Assembly: GCF_029674545.1 (NCBI RefSeq)
Contig: NZ_CP121354.1
Location: 5,403,001-5,467,000, forward strand
Origin: Mesorhizobium sp. WSM4904
GTDB lineage: Bacteria > Pseudomonadota > Alphaproteobacteria > Rhizobiales > Rhizobiaceae
Direction of reading: 5' to 3'
Length of the DNA stretch: 64,000 nucleotides
Under the pieces are notes generated by a model. It had not been told where the DNA came from. It searched no databases and saw only the letters and a list, made by a program, of their open reading frames with translations. The position numbers and the translations under genes are program-made. The stretch's first letter is position 1. Each line of letters opens with the position of its first letter. This document shows, one piece after another, positions 50,646 through 60,426 of this stretch.

Positions 50646-52262
50646 CTACTCCGCCGCCACCAGCCCGGCCATCTCGCGGTTCTTCATCAGCTTGTAGACG
50701 ATCGAATCCATCAGCGCCTGGAAGGAGGCGTCGATGATGTTTTCCGACACGCCGACCGTCCACCAGCGGGCTCCGGTGGAATCGTGCGATTCGACCAGAA
50801 CGCGGGTGATGGCCTCGGTGCCGCCGTTGAGGATACGCACCTTGAAGTCGGCGAGCTCGAGATCGACGATCTCGCTCTGATATTTGCCGAGATCCTTGCG
50901 CAGCGCGATGTCGAGCGCGTTGACCGGGCCGTGGCCTTCGGCCACCGACATCTTCTCCTCGCCGTCGACCATCACCTTCACGATCGCCTCGGACACTGTC
51001 TTCAGATTGCCGTTGGCGTCGAAGCGGCGCTCGACCATGCAGCGGAAGGAGGTGACGTTGAAGAACTCCGGCAGGCCGTGCAGCATCTTGCGGGCGAGCA
51101 ATTCGAAGGAGGCGTCGGCGCCTTCATAGGCATAGCCCTCGGCCTCGCGCTCCTTGACCACCGCGATCAGCGCGTCGAGCCGGTGATCATCCTTCGGCAC
51201 GTCGATGCCGCGCCGCTTCAGCTCGGCCAGGAAATTGGCCTTGCCGCCCTGGTCGGAAACCATGACGCGGCGGCGGTTGCCGACGGCTTCCGGCGGTACA
51301 TGCTCATAGGTCGCCGGCTCCTTGGCGAGCGCAGAGGCATGGATGCCGGCCTTGGTGGCAAACGCCGACGCTCCGACATAGGGCGCCTGCGCTTCCGGCG
51401 CGCGGTTCAGCAACTCGTCGAAGGCCCTGGAGAGCCGCGAGATGCCGGTCAGCGCCGCGGCTGAGATGCCGGTCTCGAAGCGGTCGGCGAAGGCCGGCTT
51501 CAGCGAAAGCGTCGGCACGATGGAGATGAGATTCGCGTTGCCGCAGCGCTCGCCGATGCCGTTCAGCGTGCCCTGGATCTGGCGCACGCCGGCCTCGACG
51601 GCGGCAAGGGAATTCGCCACAGCCTGGCCGGTGTCGTCATGGGCATGGATGCCGAGGTGGTCGCCCGGGATGCCGCCGGCGATCACCTTCTCGACGATTG
51701 CCCGCACTTCCGAAGGCTGCGTGCCGCCATTGGTGTCGCACAGCACCACCCAGCGCGCGCCGGCTTCATAGGCGATCTTGGCGCAGGCCAGCGCGTAATC
51801 GGGGTTGGCCTTGAAGCCGTCGAAGAAATGCTCGCAGTCGACCATCGCTTCCTTGGCCGAAGCGACCGCCGTCTCGACCGAGACTTTTATCGACTCCAGG
51901 TTCTCCTCGTTGGTGCAGCCGAGCGCGACGCGCACGTGGTAGTCCCAGCTCTTGGCGACGAAGCAGATGGCGTCCGACTTCGATTGCAACAGCGCAGCCA
52001 GCCCTGGATCGTTTGAGGCCGAGACCCCTGCCCGCTTGGTCATGCCGAAGGCAACGAATTTCGCACTTTCCGTCCGCTTCTGCTGGAAGAATGCGGTGTC
52101 GGTCGGGTTGGCGCCGGGATAGCCGCCCTCGACATAGTCGATGCCGAACTCGTCGAGCAGCTTGGCGATCGCGATCTTGTCCTCGACGGAAAAGTCGATG
52201 CCCGGCGTCTGCTGGCCGTCGCGGAGGGTTGTGTCGAAGAGATAGAGGCGTTGCTTTGTCAT
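50646..52262 (-). CDS. cimA: (R)-citramalate synthase
   Basis: 538 residues. HMG-CoA-lyase-like TIM barrel with LFDTTLRDGQQTPGI and the HxH metal site in LGIHAHDDTG, GTLNGIGERCGNANL, then the C-terminal LeuA-type allosteric domain (KVRILNGGTEAITRVLVESHDSTGARWWTVGVSENIIDASFQALMDSIVYKLMK). The homologous 2-isopropylmalate synthases have a related shape, but residue pattern and length fit CimA, which condenses acetyl-CoA with pyruvate for isoleucine synthesis. Feedback by isoleucine is a family property. It converges on nothing; a repeat lies beyond its end. Confidence 0.88.
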   Translation of the reverse strand: MTKQRLYLFDTTLRDGQQTPGIDFSVEDKIAIAKLLDEFGIDYVEGGYPGANPTDTAFFQQKRTESAKFVAFGMTKRAGVSASNDPGLAALLQSKSDAICFVAKSWDYHVRVALGCTNEENLESIKVSVETAVASAKEAMVDCEHFFDGFKANPDYALACAKIAYEAGARWVVLCDTNGGTQPSEVRAIVEKVIAGGIPGDHLGIHAHDDTGQAVANSLAAVEAGVRQIQGTLNGIGERCGNANLISIVPTLSLKPAFADRFETGISAAALTGISRLSRAFDELLNRAPEAQAPYVGASAFATKAGIHASALAKEPATYEHVPPEAVGNRRRVMVSDQGGKANFLAELKRRGIDVPKDDHRLDALIAVVKEREAEGYAYEGADASFELLARKMLHGLPEFFNVTSFRCMVERRFDANGNLKTVSEAIVKVMVDGEEKMSVAEGHGPVNALDIALRKDLGKYQSEIVDLELADFKVRILNGGTEAITRVLVESHDSTGARWWTVGVSENIIDASFQALMDSIVYKLMKNREMAGLVAAE

Positions 52263-52297
52263 GGAAGTAACTCAAACGGCAGCGATCCTTCGCGCCT

Positions 52298-52448
52298 CCC
52301 TCTGTCCTGCCGGACATCTCCCCCACTTGGGGGGAGATTGGCAGCTTTGGCCTTGCCGCTCGTCCTGCGGCGCCGGCGATTGGCGAAAGCCGAAGCGCGG
52401 TCTGATCTCCCCCCTTGTGGGGGAGATGTCCGGCAGGACAGAGGGGGG
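52298..52448. repeat. Palindromic repeat (CTGTCCTGCCGGACATCTCC family)
   Basis: Arms CCCTCTGTCCTGCCGGACAT and its complement with the AGGACAGAGGG end, each with its own CCCACTTGGGG / CCCCCTTGTGGGG tip. It fills the gap between the cimA start and the proline iminopeptidase end. Confidence 0.9.
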
Positions 52449-52473
52449 CGCCGTGGAGCATGAACCTGCATGG

Positions 52474-53908
<1,435 letters not shown>

Positions 53909-53912
<4 letters not shown>

Positions 53913-54400
53913 GGTTTTTCCTCCGGCGGCCATTGGTCGGTGTCGTGGTCTGGATGCTGATAAGAGACGAGCTCGGCCAGATAAGGCGCTGACGAGACAT
54001 CGCCCATCGTCTCCTCGGACGGCAGTTTCGAGATGCCGTCGACATAGGGAAGCTTCGCCTCGACGCCCCACTGGATGGTGGGCGCGATGCCCGCGGGATC
54101 GTCGAAGGCGGCGATCGCCAGTGCTATGCCATCCGGCGCCTCGAAGGTCAGCGGCGTGCCGCATTCGGCGCAGAAGCCGCGCCACGCGGCGCTGGACGAG
54201 CGGAAGCGCTTCGGCTCGCCGCGCGTCCAGTCGAGCCTGGCGCCGCGCACCGAGACCAGCGGCAGGTAGAAATTGCCGCTCGCCTTCTGGCACATGCGGC
54301 AGTGGCAGACGGATGCGTCGCCGAGCGCGCCCTCAACGCGGAAGCGCACGGCGCCGCACTGGCAGCCGCCCGCATAGACCGGCCGGTTGTCGAGGCTCAT
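53909..54400 (-). CDS. GFA-family protein
   Basis: 163 residues with GGCQCGAVRF, CHCRMCQK and FCAECGTPL, about half identical to the next gene downstream, so the two are tandem paralogues. The C-terminal ends of both (SYQHPDHDTDQWPPE vs [15 protein letters not shown]) are alike. It ends with ATGA overlapping the next gene. The start at 54400 is set by the conserved N-terminal GGCQCGAVRF distance. Confidence 0.88.
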
Positions 54401-54421
54401 CGCTCGCTCCGATTCATGGGC

Positions 54422-54808
54422 TCACTCCGGGTCATGGCAGACCGCCTCGACATTGTTGCCGTCGGGATCGAAGACAAAGGCGCCGTAGTAGTTCGGGTGA
54501 TAGTGAGGACGCAGTCCCGGCCCGCCATTGTCCCTGCCGCCGGCGGCAAGCGCCGCGGCATGGAAAGCGTCGACCTCGGCGCGGCTGCGCGCGGTGAAAG
54601 CGACATGCTGGTGGTCCTTCGGCTTCTCCTTGCCACCACTCAGCCAGAGCACCGGCCGGTCGCGGCCATAACCGCCGACCTTGGCGCCGCCGGTATATTC
54701 CTGCGGCACCATATAGAGCAGCGAAGCGCCCAGCGGCGCCATCGCCTTGTCGTAGAAGGCCTTGGACTTTTCGAAATCGGAAACGCTGATGCCGAGATGG
54801 TCGATCAT
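54422..54808 (-). CDS. VOC-family (glyoxalase-fold) protein
   Basis: 128 residues: MIDHLGISVSDFEKSKAFYDKAMAPLGASLLY at the start, later QHVAFTARSRAEVDAFHAAALAAGG and GAFVFDPDGNNVEAVCHDP. A glyoxalase/bleomycin-resistance fold with two beta-alpha-beta repeats; metal ligands are suggested by His4 and a later Glu. The substrate is unknown. Its start overlaps the stop of the DUF559 gene by 4 bases. Confidence 0.88.
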   Translation of the reverse strand: MIDHLGISVSDFEKSKAFYDKAMAPLGASLLYMVPQEYTGGAKVGGYGRDRPVLWLSGGKEKPKDHQHVAFTARSRAEVDAFHAAALAAGGRDNGGPGLRPHYHPNYYGAFVFDPDGNNVEAVCHDPE

Positions 54809-55209
54809 GGAACGAGCTCCTCCGTTGGTGGCGCGGGCACCTCGGCCACGGCCAGGCCGGCCGCGATGACGATGTGCTGGCAGACATTGTCGATATCGCG
54901 GATCACGTCGTGGTTCCAGAAGCGCAGGATGGTCCAGCCGAGCGCTTCGACCTGCGCAGTTCGCGCGGTATCAAACGCCGAGACCTCAGGCGAAGCATGC
55001 TGGGAGCCATCCACCTCAACGATCAGCTTCTTGGCGGGACAAGCAAAGTCGACGATGCAGCCAGCTATTGGCATTTGACGTCGAAATGCCAACCCCATGA
55101 GGCGGTGTGCGCGTAGCTCGTTCCAAAGCTTCAGTTCGGCGTCTGTCATTTGCTTGCGCATCTTGCGCGCATTGCCGCGATTGACGGGAGATACAGGAAA
55201 ATGGGTCAT
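54805..55209 (-). CDS. DUF559 (VSR-like endonuclease-fold) protein
   Basis: 134 residues with ARKMRKQMTDAELKLWNELRAHRLMGLAFRRQMPIAGCIVDFACPAKKLIVEVDGSQH and the later VEALGWTILRFWNHDVIRDIDNV. The IVDFAC...LIVEVDGSQH pattern is a PD-(D/E)XK-like nuclease core as in Vsr and restriction-type nucleases. Stand-alone DUF559 proteins are widespread in bacteria; the function is not known. It begins a chain of overlapping genes that includes VOC, two GFA genes and pip. Confidence 0.85.
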   Translation of the reverse strand: MTHFPVSPVNRGNARKMRKQMTDAELKLWNELRAHRLMGLAFRRQMPIAGCIVDFACPAKKLIVEVDGSQHASPEVSAFDTARTAQVEALGWTILRFWNHDVIRDIDNVCQHIVIAAGLAVAEVPAPPTEELVP

Positions 55210-55218
55210 CGCGAGGCG

Positions 55219-55372
55219 CCCCCCTCTGTCCTACCGGACATCTCCCCCTCTAGGGGGGAGATCGGCGGCTTCGCCGACGGCGCCCAATGTTCAACGTCGG
55301 CGATTGGCGAAAGCCGAAGTGACGTCCAATCTCCCCCCTTGAGGGGGAGATGTCCGGCAGGACAGAGGGGGG
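55219..55372. repeat. Palindromic repeat (CTGTCC...GGACAG family)
   Basis: Arms CCCCCCTCTGTCCTACCGGA and its complement with ...CCGGCAGGACAGAGGGGGG. The inner hairpin tips are CCCCCTCTAGGGGGG and CCCCCCTTGAGGGGG. It fills the DUF559-cysS gap. Confidence 0.9.
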
Positions 55373-55417
55373 TGCCTCGCGCCGTCCTCTCCAGTTTTAC
55401 GTGGGGAACATCCACCC

Positions 55418-56869
55418 TCACCGCTTGATCTCCCACGTCGTCACGCGCTGGCCGGTAACCGGATCCTTGCCGTCTTTCAGTTGCACGCCCTGCGCCAGAA
55501 GTTCGTCGCGGATGCGGTCGGCTTCGGCCCAGTTCTTGGCGGCGATGAACTCAAGGCGTTCGGCGATCGCCTTGGCGATCGCCGCCTCGTCCACCTTGGC
55601 GGCGCCGACATCGAAACCCAGGAAGGCAAGCGCGGCCTTCAGTGAAGCGGCGGCTCCGTACTCGCCGCTGCCGCTGAAATCGACCGCCTCGCCGGCAAGC
55701 TGCGTCAGCCGCTGGAATGCAGCGTAGGTGGCGAGATCGTCCGACAGCGCTTCCACGACGTCGGCCGGCAGATCCTTTGCCGCCGCCGGCGCTAGGTCCG
55801 CGGCGCGCTTCCATTTGCGCAGCGTGTTTTCGGCTTCCTCCAGCTTGCGCACGGAAAAGTCGATCGGCTCGCGGTAATGCGTCATCAGCATCGCCAGCCG
55901 CAGCACCTCGCCAGGCCATTTCCTGCCGCCGAAGGTCTCTGTCTCCAGCAGTTCGTGGATGGAGTAGAAATTGCCGAGGCTCTTCGACATCTTCTGGCCC
56001 TCGACCTGCAGGAAGCCATTGTGCATCCACACATTGGCCATGACCTTGGTGCCATGCGCGCAGCGCGATTGGGCGATCTCGTTCTCGTGATGCGGGAAGA
56101 TCAGGTCGAGGCCGCCGCCATGGATATCGAAGACCTCGCCGAGATAGGCGGCCGACATGGCCGAGCATTCGATGTGCCAGCCGGGCCGGCCCCTGCCCCA
56201 AGGGCTCTCCCAGCCGGGCTCTTCCGGGCTCGACAGCTTCCACAGCACGAAATCGCCAGGATTCTTCTTGTGCTCGTCGACGGCGACGCGCGCGCCTGCC
56301 TGCTGCTCGTCGAGATTGCGCTTCGACAGTTCGCCGTAGTCGGGCATCGAGGCGGTGTCGAACAGCACCTCGCCGCCGGCGACATAGGCATGGCCGCGCT
56401 CGATCAGCTGCGCGATCAGCGACAGCATGTCAGCCTTGCCGTCGGCGCGGGGCGCGACGAACTCGGTGGCCCGCGGCTCGTAGGTCGGCTCAAGGCAGCC
56501 GAGCGCAGCCACGTCCTTATGGTATTGATCGGCGGTCTTTTCGGTGACCTTGCGGATGGCATCGTTGAGCGACAGCTTTCCGGCCGCGATCTCGGTGCCG
56601 AAATCGCGCAGCGCCCTGGCGTTGATCTTGTCGTCGACATCCGTGATGTTGCGCACATACGTGACGTGGCTTTCGCCGTAGAGTTGGCGCAGCAAACGGA
56701 ACAGCACGTCGAAGACGATCGCCGGCCGCGCGTTGCCGATATGGGCAAAGTCGTAGACGGTCGGGCCGCAGACATACATGCGCACATTTTTCGGATCGAT
56801 CGGAACGAATTGTCCCTTCGTCCGCGTTAGCGTGTTGTAGAGGCTGAGGCCCTTCGATGCGTCAGACAT
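55418..56869 (-). CDS. cysS: Cysteinyl-tRNA synthetase
   Basis: 483 residues. Zinc Cys34 in YVCGPTVYD, the HIGH-type motif in FAHIGNARP (43-46), the ERGxxxxGxG ... [14 protein letters not shown] region, zinc-ligand [11 protein letters not shown], and KMSKS in [11 protein letters not shown]. It charges tRNA-Cys. Start ATG 56869 follows GGGACC. The C-terminal region (...[21 protein letters not shown]) is the usual anticodon-binding end. The dispersed repeat at 56899-56945 lies upstream. Confidence 0.96.
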   Translation of the reverse strand: MSDASKGLSLYNTLTRTKGQFVPIDPKNVRMYVCGPTVYDFAHIGNARPAIVFDVLFRLLRQLYGESHVTYVRNITDVDDKINARALRDFGTEIAAGKLSLNDAIRKVTEKTADQYHKDVAALGCLEPTYEPRATEFVAPRADGKADMLSLIAQLIERGHAYVAGGEVLFDTASMPDYGELSKRNLDEQQAGARVAVDEHKKNPGDFVLWKLSSPEEPGWESPWGRGRPGWHIECSAMSAAYLGEVFDIHGGGLDLIFPHHENEIAQSRCAHGTKVMANVWMHNGFLQVEGQKMSKSLGNFYSIHELLETETFGGRKWPGEVLRLAMLMTHYREPIDFSVRKLEEAENTLRKWKRAADLAPAAAKDLPADVVEALSDDLATYAAFQRLTQLAGEAVDFSGSGEYGAAASLKAALAFLGFDVGAAKVDEAAIAKAIAERLEFIAAKNWAEADRIRDELLAQGVQLKDGKDPVTGQRVTTWEIKR

Positions 56870-56898
56870 GCGGTCCCGGTCCTTAGGTTCTTTGTTTG

Positions 56899-56945
56899 AG
56901 CATGACCTTATCCGAAAACCGGCTTCCACTTTTCGGGGTCATGCT
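56899..56945. repeat. RIME-like palindromic element
   Basis: AGCATGACCTTATCCGAAAA and the complementary end TTTTCGGGGTCATGCT flank CCGGCTTCCAC. It is the same family as 14161-14207 and the tandem pair at 57547-57648. The 443 bases between cysS and the small basic protein gene (56870-57312) show this element and otherwise no gene I can support. Confidence 0.88.
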
Positions 56946-57312
56946 CGGGCTGAAACCGGTCTTGCGCCAAGGCGCAAATCGGGCTCCAGCCTGCTGGCCG
57001 GGGCGTTTGTCCAATCTAGGGGAAGATAAGGCGAAAACGTCCGGACCAGCGCGAGGCTAGCCAATAATGCAAATGCCACAAATGGCGAAAGACGTTTTCA
57101 TGGGCGGCTTTATCGCGCCCGCCGGTGTTGCCGTCAAGTCGCTGCAGCCAGGAAAGATGCCGTAGGATCACAGGTAAAAACGGGCCGAAACATTTTATTA
57201 AACATGTCGGCACAGTGATGAAACATTCTCAGGCTAGACCGCCAAAACGTCACGATTTGGTCCGAATCGACCATCAAACGCAGACACGAAAACGTTACCA
57301 GGGAAGAGAAAA

Positions 57313-57468
57313 ATGCCTCGAAGCAAGCAGGAACAGGACCGACCGGCGCAACAGCCGCTCACCAAGCATTACCGCGCGATCGGCCCGGCAGCCATCGTCG
57401 CAGCCCTTCTTCACACCGCCAAGAAGAAGAAGCCGGCGCAGAAGATCGTTTCGCCGCGCGCCGCTTGA
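57313..57468 (+). CDS. Small basic rhizobial protein
   Basis: 51 residues: MPRSKQEQDRPAQQPLTKHY, then RAIGPAAIVAALLHTA, then KKKKPAQKIVSPRAA. It has a basic N-terminus, a central Ala-rich hydrophobic stretch and a Lys-rich end. GGGAAGAG precedes ATG 57313. Similar very short Lys/Arg-rich proteins are widespread in rhizobia, but I know no function. It was found by hand reading, as it is short for standard gene callers. Confidence 0.5.
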   Translation: MPRSKQEQDRPAQQPLTKHYRAIGPAAIVAALLHTAKKKKPAQKIVSPRAA

Positions 57469-57546
57469 AAACGGCACGACCGGCGCGGTCTTCGACCATA
57501 AGGGCGCCGGTGATGAGGGCGACGCCAATGCGCGCCTCTCTTGGTC

Positions 57547-57648
57547 AGCATGATCTTGCCCGAAAACCGGTTCCCACTTTTCGGGATCATGCTTTAGAGC
57601 TGAGCATGATCTTGCCCAAAACCGGTTCCCACTTTTCGGGATCATGCT
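57547..57648. repeat. Two tandem RIME-like palindromic elements
   Basis: Elements at 57547-57593 and 57603-57648 share AGCATGATCTTGCCC(G)AAAA and the end TTTTCGGGATCATGCT; the second lacks one base of the CCCGAAAA run. They lie 9 bases apart. The stop codon of the SRAP gene (57648-57650) begins at the last base of the second copy. Confidence 0.92.
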
Positions 57649-58409
57649 TAGAACAGGGTCATCTGGTTTTCGTCCGCGCCGGGCTTCTGGCGTCTGACCT
57701 TCTCGGGCTGAGGCCCGACGATGCCCCGCTCCTGAATCTCCGGCCCGGTGTTGGCGACCTTGTTGACGAGGTCGGAAACCGGAATTGCCTCGAAGAAATC
57801 GGGTTCGGCGGGCTTCAAGAGGTCGAGCACGTCGCGCGGCTCCTGCGTGCGGCAATCCAGCCAGCGAGCGAAGTCGCGCTCCTCGATCACCACCGGCATG
57901 CGGTCGTGGATATGGGCGATCCCGGCATTGGCGCGCGTCGTCAGGATCGCGCCCGTATCCATCTCGGAGCCGCCCGGCTCGGCATAGGTCTCGACCAGGC
58001 CGGCGAAGGCGACCATGCCGCCACGCTTCGGCCGGATCCAGTAGGGCTGGCCCTTGGCGGCGCCCGACTGCTGCCATTCATAGAAGCCGGAGGCCGGCAC
58101 GAGAGCGCGGCGATGGCGCATGGCGGTCTTGAACGAGGCCTTCTCCAGCACGCCTTCCGAGCGGGCGTTGAAGAGCAGCGGAAATTCCCTCGTGTCCTTG
58201 ACCCAGGCCGGGATCAGGCCCCAGCGCACCAGCATCGCCTGGCGGTCCGGCAGGTTGGAGCCCGGCGCACGCGGCGGACCGGCCAGCGCCATCAGCACGG
58301 GCTGCGTCGGCGCGATGTTGTAGCGGGCCGGAAACTCCTCCAGTTCCGCCAGGCCGAGAAAGGCGGCGGTCTGGTCCGGCGTGGCGGTCAAGGCAAAGCG
58401 TCCGCACAT
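57648..58409 (-). CDS. SOS response-associated peptidase/SRAP (YedK/HMCES) protein
   Basis: 253 residues. After removal of Met, Cys2 in MCGRF is the nucleophile that crosslinks abasic sites in single-stranded DNA. Conserved blocks are FPARYNIAPTQ, VRWGLIPAW, LLFNARSEG, ALVPASGFYEWQQ and HDRMPVVI. Such proteins shield abasic sites at forks. The frame upstream of ATG 58409 is not SRAP-like, which sets the start; it faces the Nudix gene divergently. The end lies in the tandem RIME repeats. Confidence 0.92.
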   Translation of the reverse strand: MCGRFALTATPDQTAAFLGLAELEEFPARYNIAPTQPVLMALAGPPRAPGSNLPDRQAMLVRWGLIPAWVKDTREFPLLFNARSEGVLEKASFKTAMRHRRALVPASGFYEWQQSGAAKGQPYWIRPKRGGMVAFAGLVETYAEPGGSEMDTGAILTTRANAGIAHIHDRMPVVIEERDFARWLDCRTQEPRDVLDLLKPAEPDFFEAIPVSDLVNKVANTGPEIQERGIVGPQPEKVRRQKPGADENQMTLF

Positions 58410-58528
58410 GAACTCGGCTCGTCGATCGGGATTTTCCCAAGGTGGCGATGGAACCTTGCTCATGCAACCGCTAAAAGCCGAGATCGGCCCGTCGATCCAC
58501 AACAGGCTGTAGGAACGTTCGGCATTCC

Positions 58529-58954
58529 ATGGAATCACGCCAGATAATCCCCGCCGTCTCCGTCGCCGTCGTGCGCGGCAAGACCGTGCTGCTGGTCAAG
58601 CGGGCGCGGCCGCCCTCGCAGGGGCTCTATGCCTATCCGGGCGGCAAGGTGGAAGCTGGCGAGACGCTGGTGCAAGCAGCGGGGCGCGAACTCGCGGAGG
58701 AAACCGGGCTCGAGGCGAAGGACTACCGCCGGCTGCGCGACACCCATATCGACGGCCGAGCCGAGAATCATGCCGTCGACTATCGCCTGACCGTGTTCGG
58801 CGCGGCCTATGTCGACGGCGAGCCCGAGGCCAGCGACGATGCCGCGACGGCCGCCTTCTACACGCTGGCGGAAATGGCGGAGATGCCGCTGGCGGACGAG
58901 GTGTTTGAAGTAGCCGAGGAGCTGCTTAGACCTGAGCAAGGCGCCGAACGGTAA
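58529..58954 (+). CDS. Nudix hydrolase
   Basis: 141 residues. The Nudix box GKVEAGETLVQAAGRELAEETGL spans residues 39-61 in the exact GX5EX7REUXEEXGU pattern. Substrates are nucleoside diphosphates or related X-linked phosphates; nearby SRAP hints at, but does not prove, a nucleotide-sanitising role. It is divergent from SRAP, and its stop lies 71 bases before the next gene's start. Confidence 0.92.
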   Translation: MESRQIIPAVSVAVVRGKTVLLVKRARPPSQGLYAYPGGKVEAGETLVQAAGRELAEETGLEAKDYRRLRDTHIDGRAENHAVDYRLTVFGAAYVDGEPEASDDAATAAFYTLAEMAEMPLADEVFEVAEELLRPEQGAER

Positions 58955-59025
58955 CCACCCAGAATGGCCTTGCGGGCGACAAAATGTTTCGCCACAAAGA
59001 CTTGCTCTTCCATCGCAAGGCCCTG

Positions 59026-59403
59026 ATGACCCGCGCCTCCCCCCTCCTCGCCGCATGCCTTGCCATCAGCATGGCCGTCACGCCGCGGCCGGCGCTCAGC
59101 GCCGAGGCGCCGTTCGAACATGGGCTGATGCGGCTCGCCGAGGTGCTGGGATCGCTGCATTTCCTGCGCAATCTATGCGGCGAGAAGGGCGACCGGTGGC
59201 GGGTCGAGATGGAAAAGCTGCTCGAATCGGAAAACCCCGATCCCGACCGGCGCGCCCGCTTCATCGCTTCCTTCAATCGCGGTTACCGCTCCTTCAGCGG
59301 CACCTACACACAGTGCACGCCCTCGGCGACCGAGGCCATTGCCCGCTATATGAAAGAAGGCGAGACGCTGTCGCGCGATATCGCTTCCCGCTACGGGAAC
59401 TGA
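59026..59403 (+). CDS. TIGR02301-like secreted Rhizobiales protein
   Basis: 125 residues with a signal peptide (MTRASPLLAACLAISMAVTPRPALSAEA). The mature part has LMRLAEVLGSLHFLRNLCGEKGDRWRVEMEKLLESENPDPDRRARFIASFNRGYRSFSGTYTQCTPSATEAIARYM; two Cys (NLC, TQC) may pair. The pattern matches the Rhizobiales TIGR02301 family as I know it; its function is unknown. ATG 59026 is preferred for the clean signal peptide; ATG 58984 would lengthen the N-terminus by 14 residues. It probably follows the Nudix gene. Confidence 0.78.
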   Translation: MTRASPLLAACLAISMAVTPRPALSAEAPFEHGLMRLAEVLGSLHFLRNLCGEKGDRWRVEMEKLLESENPDPDRRARFIASFNRGYRSFSGTYTQCTPSATEAIARYMKEGETLSRDIASRYGN

Positions 59404-59760
59404 GGATCAGCCTAAAGGCTGCGATTATCCGACTCGCACATATTTTGGGGGAATCGACTCCAATGTGACATGCCTTATTGTGTCCGACTGCGCCTTGGTG
59501 CAATCATCTGTTGCGCTTGTGCAACAATGTTAATGAAACGTTAGTGCGCAAATGCGGAATTAACTCAAACTGAAGGTTTTGATGCCGCAAGCCGGCCTAA
59601 TCGGCTAAGCTCGGCACGCATTGAACGCAGCCTTGCTCGAAATGTAGATTGCGACCGTAAAAATGTCGTATTTACAATGACTTATCCAAGGCTGCCGACG
59701 AACTGACAGGTCAAGCCCGATCCACCGTCGGATCGCCGCTTGAAGAAGGTGGACATCGCA
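59404..59760. other. AT-richer gene-free stretch with a candidate CtrA site
   Basis: No gene, terminator or sRNA could be supported. The stretch is noticeably AT-richer than its neighbours. It includes TTAA-N7-TTAG at 59530-59544 (one mismatch to TTAA-N7-TTAA) and the close pair GAATC/GACTC (59451-59460), both of the GANTC form methylated by CcrM. These suggest a cell-cycle-controlled promoter for the next gene. Confidence 0.45.
59530..59544 (+). promoter_or_regulatory. Candidate CtrA-binding site
   Basis: TTAA (59530-59533), 7 bases, TTAG (59541-59544): one mismatch to the alphaproteobacterial CtrA full site TTAA-N7-TTAA. Two GANTC sites lie 70-80 bases upstream. The neighbour gene starts ~220 bases downstream. 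Confidence 0.4.
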
Positions 59761-60018
59761 ATGGAACATGGCGTCAGCGACATCGACGCGTTGGTCAGGG
59801 AAGAAAAGCGACTGACCGCCGTGGAAAGCCACAGCGAAGCCTGGGCTGAAGGCTTGTCGGCCGGCATCGAGCCTGAAATCATCGCCGAAGCCGCCCTCGA
59901 AACCGCCTTCGGCGAAATGCTGCGCGCCAATGGCGAGGTCTCCGCGCTGGCCCTGCTCGACCGCATGCGCGAAAAGGTGATCTCCGGCGCCTTCGAGCCG
60001 GAGCGGCTCAAGCACTAG
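59761..60018 (+). CDS. Short alpha-helical hypothetical protein
   Basis: 85 residues: MEHGVSDIDALVREEKRLTAVESHSEAWAEGLSAGIEPEIIAEAALETAFGEMLRANGEVSALALLDRMREKVISGAFEPERLKH. It is strongly acidic and helical, with no signal or membrane segment. A recurring Ala/Glu pattern suggests a small helical bundle. Start ATG 59761 follows AAGGTGGAC; TTG 59740 is an alternative. Function unknown. Confidence 0.6.
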   Translation: MEHGVSDIDALVREEKRLTAVESHSEAWAEGLSAGIEPEIIAEAALETAFGEMLRANGEVSALALLDRMREKVISGAFEPERLKH

Positions 60019-60411
60019 AGCGTTTCACCGTTTCACGGAAACGGCGAACCGCTCTATCTCTTTGTTTTGACACAATTCCGGACGGAAAACCGTTACACAC
60101 TTTTCCTGGAATTGCTCTAGCCCCGCTTTTCGATAGCAGCTTTTGACGGCGACGCGCCACTTGGGCATCATGTGTCAGTGCTTAACAGCGCAAGGCGCTG
60201 TCCGGCACCAAAGCGCGTCGCGCTGGGACGGATCCAGGCTACGCGCTTTAGATCTTTGTTTTTATGCATGCCGTTTTCGCAAAACCGCTGCACACTTTTG
60301 CGCGACATGCATGAGGGCAATTCAGCGGGTTGGTAGAATCGCCGAATTGCTCTAGCCATTGGTTCACGCAATTCCGACGGAAAGCGTTGCACACTTCCTG
60401 GAATTGCTCCT
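60016..60411. repeat. Mosaic of at least three dispersed palindromic repeat types
   Basis: 60018-60118 repeats the GTTTCACGG...GGAATTGC element seen at 23336; 60263-60313 resembles the GACATGCAT palindrome at 8115; 60314-60355 has GCAATTC...GAATTGC; 60367-60408 is a shortened GTTTCACGG-type end. The dyad CGCGCTTT/AAAGCGCG also lies inside at about 60209-60251. The 408 bases between genes are thus mostly repeat sequence; no gene is seen. Confidence 0.7.
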
Positions 60412-60426
60412 GCGAGCCTGGGAACC

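Noticed and set aside
57125..57553. A 142-codon forward frame over the small basic protein
   Set aside because: It is Arg/Ser-rich in a different frame from the one with a good ribosome site and ends in the repeats; treated as a shadow.
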